A stretch of DNA of 64,000 nucleotides, taken from contig MBPM02000061.1 of assembly GCA_001695595.3 (NCBI GenBank), positions 372,001-436,000 of the forward strand, in the 5' to 3' direction. Both the position numbers and the translations under genes were made by a program. Below are positions 59,771 to 64,000 of the stretch, one piece after another (position 1 is the first letter of the stretch; every line of letters begins with the position of its first letter). The notes below the pieces were generated by a model that was not told the origin of the DNA, did not search any database, and saw nothing but the letters and a program-made list of their open reading frames with translations. The DNA is from Plasmopara viticola (lineage: Eukaryota; Oomycota; Peronosporomycetes; Peronosporales; Peronosporaceae).

Positions 59771-60569
59771 CGCTCGGTCAGTACGCTGTCGATTTCTTGG
59801 CTACTCGGAACATGAGAAAGCGTATCGATTTGAAGAAATAGAAAGTGGTCGTGTGCTGGTGAGTCGTGACGCAAAGTTTATGGAAGATACTTTTGACAGT
59901 GGGAGGAGCAACCGTCGCTACAATGAAGTTGTTGTTCAGGATGACGATGAAGCGACCGATCAGGAATCCTCACAGCATGACAAGATGGAATACGAAGCCG
60001 AGGAATCTGCGCAGGAAGAAGAGGTTGAGCCTGGCAGTAAGCGTCACCAACGGACCCAATCGCTCGAAAAAGCAACTGAAGTGCCAAGGTCTAAACGACA
60101 AAGTCGATATCAATCACTTGAAGAAATGTCAGCCACAGCGCAAGACTTTGAGGCTGCGTACGTTGTGGATTCAGTGGGAGAGTTGCCGACCACCTCTAAG
60201 TCGGCGATGGAATCCGACGACGCAGCTAAATGGAAGAAAGCATGCGATTCGGAAATGGACTCGCTACAAAAGAACAAGACATGGACGCTCGTACCACTAC
60301 CAAAAGGACGCAAGGCAATCGGCAATCGATGGGTGTTTCGTGTCAAGGAGAATCAAGCCGGCGAAGTCGAGCGATTCAAAGCGCGTTTGGTGGCCAAAGG
60401 GTTCTCTCAAAAATTCGGCATTGATTATGAAGAAACGTTTGCACCTGTGGCCAAGTTTACGTCGATTCGGATTTTACTCAGTCTGGCTGCCAAGTACGGA
60501 CTCGCACTTCATCAGATGGATGTCAAAACAGCGTTTCTCAACGGCCAGCTTGAGAAGATATCTACATGA
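59721..60569 (+). CDS. A1 integrase end, linker and RT N-part
   Basis: Continues in the frame one base ahead: GCHAFVSIPKEKRSKFDARSVRCRFLGYSEHEKAYRFEEIESGRVLVSRDAKFMEDTFDSGR, an acidic linker (VVQDDDEATDQESSQHD, SAQEEEVEPGSKRHQRTQSLEKATEVPRSKR), MSATAQDFEAAYVVDSVGELPTTSKSAMESDDAAKWKKACDSEM, and the RT start (NRWVFRVKENQAGEVERFKARLVAKGFSQKFGIDYEETFAPVAKFTSIRILLSLAAKYGLALHQMDVKTAFLNGQLEK). A base lost near 60553 (LEKIST instead of LDEDIYM) closes it. Confidence 0.95.
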   Translation, partial: GCHAFVSIPKEKRSKFDARSVRCRFLGYSEHEKAYRFEEIESGRVLVSRDAKFMEDTFDSGRSNRRYNEVVVQDDDEATDQESSQHDKMEYEAEESAQEEEVEPGSKRHQRTQSLEKATEVPRSKRQSRYQSLEEMSATAQDFEAAYVVDSVGELPTTSKSAMESDDAAKWKKACDSEMDSLQKNKTWTLVPLPKGRKAIGNRWVFRVKENQAGEVERFKARLVAKGFSQKFGIDYEETFAPVAKFTSIRILLSLAAKYGLALHQMDVKTAFLNGQLEKIST

Positions 60570-61822
60570 CGCAGCCTGACGGCTTTACAGACAAGGCCAA
60601 CCCAGACTACGTGTGCAAGTTACAGCGGTCACTGTACGGGCTGAAGCAATCGCCTCGCATGTGGAACAAAACCATTGACGACTTCATGTTGGGCCTGGAC
60701 TTCAAGAAATGTGAATCTGATCACTGCGTGTATGTGAAGCGGGATGGCCATGACATGATGATCGTAGCACTTTACGTCGACGATCTAATTTTGGCCTGCA
60801 ATGCTAGCAAGATGCTCCAGGAAACCAAGCACGCACTCAGCAAACGATTCGAGATGACGGATTTGGGGCAACTTCACTTCTTTCTTGGAATTGAGATCGA
60901 GCAAAATTTGAAGATCGGGACTCTGACGATGCGGCAAACCAAGTTCGCGTGCGAAATTTTAACCAAGTTCAATATGGAAAAGAGCAAGCCCGTCAGAACT
61001 CCGCAAGATCCAGGACTCAAACTTACCAAGTCAATGTGCGAAGGAGGATGCAAACACGGTGAAACCATGACCGGTGTGCCATATCGAAATGCTATTGGTT
61101 GCCTGATGTATCTTATGGTCGGTACGCGTCCGGATCTCGCTGCGGCAGTGGGGGTACTCAGCCAATTTGCAGCAGACCCATGTCCGACACACTGGCAAGC
61201 GTTAAAAAGAGTCTTCAGGTATATCCAAGGTACAAGGACGCACGGTATTGAATTTCAAGCAGCGAATCATGATCAATTGCAAGGATTTTCGGATGCGGAC
61301 TGGGCCGGAGATACAATGTCGCGAAGGAGTACAAGCGGCTACGCCTTTATGATGAGCGGTGGATGTGTCAGCTGGAAGAGCAAGAAACAGCGTACGGTGG
61401 CACTGTCGTCTACGGAAGCTGAATACATGGCATTGTCAGAGGCTACGCAAGAGGCAATATGGCTCAAGGCGTTTATGTGTGAGCTGGGAGAGATGTCCCC
61501 GGATACAGCAGTCAAGATTTATGAAGATAATCAAGGCTCGATTGCACTAGCGAAGAACCCGGAAGCTCATACACGAACCAAGCATATCGACATTCGATAC
61601 CATTTTGTACGTGAAAAGGTTGAAGATGGTCAAGTGATTCTCGAGTACATCTCTACTCTCGACATGCTTGCCGACATAATGACCAAGCCGATTCCTGCGA
61701 TGCAGTTTTGTGTACTCCGAAGCAAGCTTGGTATACAGAAGGCGAAGGCTGACGAGTCGAGTGGGAGTGTTGTCGAAGATGCTGTAAAAGTAACGCCTCG
61801 ACCAGCGACTTCATACCGGTAA
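60566..61822 (+). CDS. A1 RT palm, thumb and RNase H
   Basis: 418 residues: MTQPDGFTDKANPDYVCKLQRSLYGLKQSPRMWNKTIDDFMLGLDFKKCESDHCVYVKRDGHDMMIVALYVDDLILACNAS with YVDD at 60773-60784, [116 protein letters not shown]. RNase [83 protein letters not shown]. The last 18 codons (VVEDAVKVTPRPATSYR) and stop lie in the 3' LTR, which starts at 61768. Confidence 0.97.
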   Translation: MTQPDGFTDKANPDYVCKLQRSLYGLKQSPRMWNKTIDDFMLGLDFKKCESDHCVYVKRDGHDMMIVALYVDDLILACNASKMLQETKHALSKRFEMTDLGQLHFFLGIEIEQNLKIGTLTMRQTKFACEILTKFNMEKSKPVRTPQDPGLKLTKSMCEGGCKHGETMTGVPYRNAIGCLMYLMVGTRPDLAAAVGVLSQFAADPCPTHWQALKRVFRYIQGTRTHGIEFQAANHDQLQGFSDADWAGDTMSRRSTSGYAFMMSGGCVSWKSKKQRTVALSSTEAEYMALSEATQEAIWLKAFMCELGEMSPDTAVKIYEDNQGSIALAKNPEAHTRTKHIDIRYHFVREKVEDGQVILEYISTLDMLADIMTKPIPAMQFCVLRSKLGIQKAKADESSGSVVEDAVKVTPRPATSYR

Positions 61823-62047
61823 GTACCGGTATCTGCAATCAGTTGATGACTGACTTAAAGAGCGGGTTCAAGATGGGCAAAAGATCGGTTTCTGGATGGG
61901 AAGATGATTGCGCCCGGATGGTGAGTCATTCTGATTGGCTTAAATAAATCATTGGCTTAGAGGTAGCATGTAGTTGTGAACTAAGGACCATTAAATATAT
62001 TTACTTTGCATTTTGCCATCTTCAGCTCAAGTGACCTTTATTCAATA
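61768..62047 (+). repeat. A1 3' LTR
   Basis: 280 bp, one difference from the 5' LTR. Preceded by the purine-rich GAGTCGAGTGGGAG (61754-61767), probable plus-strand primer that is also pol coding. Followed by GCTTG. Confidence 0.98.
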
Positions 62048-63490
62048 GCTTGGGAATGGTTTTTGGACCATCTTTCCTTGCTGACACCCTCGGCATGCAC
62101 TTGATCCATTTGACTTAATAGGCACGCATGCATCCTTGATCATGTTGGTAGTCACCATTTTGCGAAGCACGTCGACTGGAGCATGACCCATACGCGCGTG
62201 TAAGTCGACACCACTGTTTCCACGTGTAGTCGCATTTGCCGAGCGCTGAGCCGTACGAAGCCAATATAGTCCATCCACAAGATCTGCTGTGGCCACCACT
62301 TGATGCGAAGATTTCCGTGCAATGTGCATGTGTGCGCCGTCAAACACCACTTTAAACTTGCCACTTTTGTTGATCTGAGGTACTGATAGCAGGTTCTTGT
62401 TCATCATCGGCACGTATAATGCATCCTTGATTTCGATGTCGCGTTCTTCACCATCGGACAGAACCACTCGTTCAATGATGGTGCCAACGCCCTTGATCTC
62501 GGCCTTGTTGCCGTCAGCCACCGATAGCTCGCCTTTATCTTGCTCATTCAGCATGACGAACTTGGCCTTGTTGTTGCAGATGTGATGAGTAGCACCACTG
62601 TCGATCGCCCACATCCCTGGCATATTCTTGCCACTTGAAAGTCCACATTCCAGCGATACAGCAAACGCAACACGGTCGTACTCATAATCATCATTGGGTC
62701 GATAGTAGATATTGTTGGCTCCGCGTCCACGAGCTTGGCCGCCGCGTCGAGCACCTCGATTGCCGTCTTTTTGCTTGGTCCAGCACCTCTCCACGGAGTG
62801 CCCCAATTTTCCACAGTATGTGCATTGGCGAGACTCACGCTCAGCACTAAATGCCTTCACCGCATCTTCAGTCTTAACCACCGGAGTCTTTGCACTTCGA
62901 CGCTTGATATGCTCATTCGTGAGCACTTTCACAACGTCTTGCGTCCGCGGTTCCGCGTTGCTAATCTCCAAGTTAAGAACAACGTTCTCAAAACTTTTAG
63001 GGAGACTCCGCAGCAAGCAGATCGCAACATCTTCATCCTCCATCTTGGCACCAATAATGCTGAGCTTGGCGCTGATGTTGAGAACTTCGTTGCAGTGGTG
63101 CATGACGTTGTCGCCTTCCGCCATCTCCATACTGAAGAGTTGACGCTTCAAGTAGATGCGCCCAGCCTTCTGTGATCCACCGTAAAGTGTCTTGATACGC
63201 TGCCACGCGACCCACGCTTCCTCGCAGTCATCAACTACGTGATGGTAGTCGGCCTCCATATGCAAGAGCATCAGACCAAAAGCAACATTGCTGGTCTTGA
63301 CATACTCGTCCGCAGCACGTGCGTCGGCGAAGGTCGGAGTCACCTCCCGGTTGACTACGTGCCATACCGACTTGGTCAGGAACACGCCACGCATGTAGCG
63401 GTTCCACGTGGCAAAGTTGTCGCCGTTGAATTTCTCGATGGCGATCTTGGCCGAGACGTTGTGCGCAGAAGACATGGTCGTTGGGCTCAT
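62042..63490 (-). CDS. B1 gag, protease and integrase zinc region
   Basis: 482 residues from the primer-site ATG ([96 protein letters not shown]), [78 protein letters not shown]. Knuckle C223 to C236 ([14 protein letters not shown]), Arg/Gly-rich tail ([16 protein letters not shown]), protease D297-S-G ([12 protein letters not shown]), linker, integrase zinc region ([34 protein letters not shown]). No lesion within it. The element sequence ends at PFPS (62048); the last codons are A1 LTR. Confidence 0.96.
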   Translation of the reverse strand: MSPTTMSSAHNVSAKIAIEKFNGDNFATWNRYMRGVFLTKSVWHVVNREVTPTFADARAADEYVKTSNVAFGLMLLHMEADYHHVVDDCEEAWVAWQRIKTLYGGSQKAGRIYLKRQLFSMEMAEGDNVMHHCNEVLNISAKLSIIGAKMEDEDVAICLLRSLPKSFENVVLNLEISNAEPRTQDVVKVLTNEHIKRRSAKTPVVKTEDAVKAFSAERESRQCTYCGKLGHSVERCWTKQKDGNRGARRGGQARGRGANNIYYRPNDDYEYDRVAFAVSLECGLSSGKNMPGMWAIDSGATHHICNNKAKFVMLNEQDKGELSVADGNKAEIKGVGTIIERVVLSDGEERDIEIKDALYVPMMNKNLLSVPQINKSGKFKVVFDGAHMHIARKSSHQVVATADLVDGLYWLRTAQRSANATTRGNSGVDLHARMGHAPVDVLRKMVTTNMIKDACVPIKSNGSSACRGCQQGKMVQKPFPSY

Positions 63491-63494
63491 AACC
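63483..63494 (-). promoter_or_regulatory. B1 primer-binding site containing the gag start codon
   Basis: GGTTATGAGCCC on the minus strand, directly after the LTR; same 12 bases as lineage A although gag proteins differ. The gag ATG is 63490-63488. Confidence 0.85.
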
Positions 63495-63844
63495 TGTTGA
63501 ATGAGCTGAAGAGGACGAAGGAAAAAAACCGAAGAGTCTGCGCGGAGGAAAACCGGAGCGAAGACACTTGAGTAGAAGAAGGAATATTTGGAAGTGAGTT
63601 TATTAATTTGGTCCTTAGTTCACAACTCCTTGCTACATCTAAGCCATTCAATTATCTAAGCCAATCAAAAGAGCTTACCATCTGGGCGCAATCATCTTCC
63701 CATCCGGGCGCAATAATCCTGAGTGCGCCTGTCCGTGTGTCTGTCCATGGCGTCATCTTTGTATGTTTGACCGTTGGACAGCCGCTCGTATTGGACAGCC
63801 TTGGAAACCGGAATAAAACGGAGGGAAACCGGTTACCTTCAATA
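63495..63844 (-). repeat. B1 5' LTR
   Basis: 350 bp, minus strand TATTGAAGGTAACCGG to CAGCTCATTCAACA; initiator CTCACTTCCAAATATT is the complement of 63583-63598. Flanked by GCTAC (63845-63849). Contains the stretch shared with lineage-A LTRs (ctaagcc..ggcgcaatcatcttcccatcc). Confidence 0.95.
63583..63598 (-). promoter_or_regulatory. B1 LTR initiator, oomycete-type
   Basis: CTCACTTCCAAATATT on the minus strand agrees with CTCATTYYNCAWTTT at 12 of 15 positions; an AATAAA-type AT-rich stretch is just upstream. Suggests transcription starting about 90 bases before the LTR end. Confidence 0.55.
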
Positions 63845-63849
63845 GCTAC

Positions 63850-64000
63850 ATCAATGACATTCTCAAGCGTTTTGGGATGAATGACTGTAAGGCCACTGTC
63901 AGCCCGGTCGACTTGAGCACTCAACTATTGCCAAGCAAGAGTTCAACCAAGGTAAATGCTCCGTTTCGAGAAGCAGTGGGTGCTTTGATGCACTTGATGA
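63850..64000 (+). pseudogene. B4 RT thumb, resumed after B1
   Basis: After GCTAC: INDILKRFGMNDCKATVSPVDLSTQLLPSKSSTKVNAPFREAVGALMHLM, the exact continuation of CQRRY at 54408-54427 and conserved in B1, B2 and B3 (KRFGMDDCKAVISPTDISLRL). Open to the window edge. The RNase H and 3' LTR of B4 lie outside. Confidence 0.93.

Larger units (their letters stand above)
57396..62047 (+). mobile_element. Copia element A1, full length, youngest, inside B1
   Basis: 4,652 bp. LTRs 57396-57675 and 61768-62047, 280 bp each, differing at one base (57569 region G against A in ttagataaatc/ttaaataaatc). Target duplication GCTTG at 57391-57395 and 62048-62052. The gag-pol region is 1,381 codons long with a one-base gain near 59719 and a one-base loss near 60553; no nonsense codon seen. 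Confidence 0.98.
54428..63844 (-). mobile_element. Copia element B1, minus strand, inside B4, split by A1
   Basis: LTRs 54428-54778 and 63495-63844, flanked by GCTAC at 54423-54427 and 63845-63849. Without A1 it is about 4.76 kb. Coding halves 62048-63490 (gag, protease, integrase start) and 54786-57395 (integrase, RT, RNase H). The LTRs differ at about eight of 350 positions. Confidence 0.97.
48766..64000 (+). mobile_element. Copia element B4, split by B1, running off the window
   Basis: 5' LTR 48766-49040, gag, protease, integrase and RT to 54427, then B1 with GCTAC duplicated at 54423-54427 and 63845-63849, and RT resumes at 63850. A 1.9-kb part of its integrase-RT (50529-52456) is present twice, the second copy at 52671-54600, joined by a 250-bp piece copied from inside B1/A1 in reverse. 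The 3' LTR lies beyond 64000. Confidence 0.87.

Noticed and set aside
54428..63844. A DNA transposon with long terminal inverted repeats
   Set aside because: The apparent inverted repeats come from LTRs of oppositely oriented elements; the 5-bp duplications, primer sites and purine tracts fit LTR retrotransposition.
1..64000. Numerous open frames of 60-180 codons antisense to or out of phase with pol, for example 12933-13136 minus and 55773-56306 plus
   Set aside because: They overlap real copia domains in another frame and recur at the same place in every related copy; no independent start context or domain was seen.
1..64000. Ty3/gypsy or retrovirus-like element with env
   Set aside because: Integrase precedes RT in every copy where both remain, no chromodomain and no third frame after RNase H; copia order throughout.

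Overview
The whole 64 kb window is a graveyard and nest of Ty1/copia-type LTR retrotransposons. I find no host gene, tRNA, rRNA or CRISPR array. The order wherever several domains survive is gag, CCHC zinc knuckle, aspartic protease (D-S-G), integrase (HHCC + DDE), reverse transcriptase (YVDD), RNase H, which is the copia order (integrase before RT). Two gag-pol lineages alternate. Lineage A has a gag core INKFDGTNFHTWKF, a knuckle like CHYCGEHGHWIAKC and an LTR of about 280-300 bp starting TGTTGTCGAAGATGC. Lineage B has a gag core GDNxxTWNRYxRGVFL, a knuckle like [14 protein letters not shown] and at least four LTR types. The likely host is an oomycete (Phytophthora / downy-mildew type). The sequence clue is that the LTRs carry a match to the oomycete transcription-start consensus (GCTCATTYYNCAWTTT), for example positions 32015-32030. 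The intermediate GC content and general look of the copia proteins fit, but this is inference.

Layout (labels are mine). 1-8938: strongly decayed A and B fragments on both strands. 8939-10675: B pol 3' half. 10694-11040: a degenerate tandem repeat of about 83 bp unrelated to the elements. 11210-14376: element B6, whose integrase is fused in frame to an A-type RT and ends in an A LTR. 14074-27659: element A2, split by B2 (rearranged by a 1.2-kb inversion at 16661-17869) and by A3 (minus strand, 21969-26631). 27660-30152: fragments. 30153-37044: A7, split by A8 (31762-36434) and by an internally deleted solo LTR (36487-36586). 37045-43937: B3 (minus), split by A9 (38278-42936). 43938-64000: the deepest nest, A10 split by A11 (minus), A11 split by B4 (plus), B4 split by B1 (minus, 54428-63844), B1 split by A1 (plus, 57396-62047). 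B4 resumes at 63845 and runs off the window.

Insertions are supported by target-site duplications: GCTTG (A1), GCTAC (B1), GGGAT (A8), TTTAG (A9), CAAAG (A3), GGCAC (solo LTR) and probably TAAAAA (B2). A1 is the youngest: its two 280-bp LTRs differ at one base. B1, which contains it, has LTRs with about eight differences, as expected from the nesting order. Every copy is damaged. A1 is closest to intact, with two single-base frameshifts that cancel in length across 1,381 codons.

How the parts work together: the LTRs supply promoter and ends. A 12-base primer-binding site (GGTTATGAGCCC) directly follows the 5' LTR and is complementary to the anticodon arm of initiator tRNA-Met, so the gag ATG lies inside the primer site. 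Gag packages the RNA, protease matures the polyprotein, RT/RNase H make cDNA (purine tract just before the 3' LTR) and integrase inserts it with a 5-bp duplication. In lineage A the pol reading frame runs about 60 bases into the 3' LTR.
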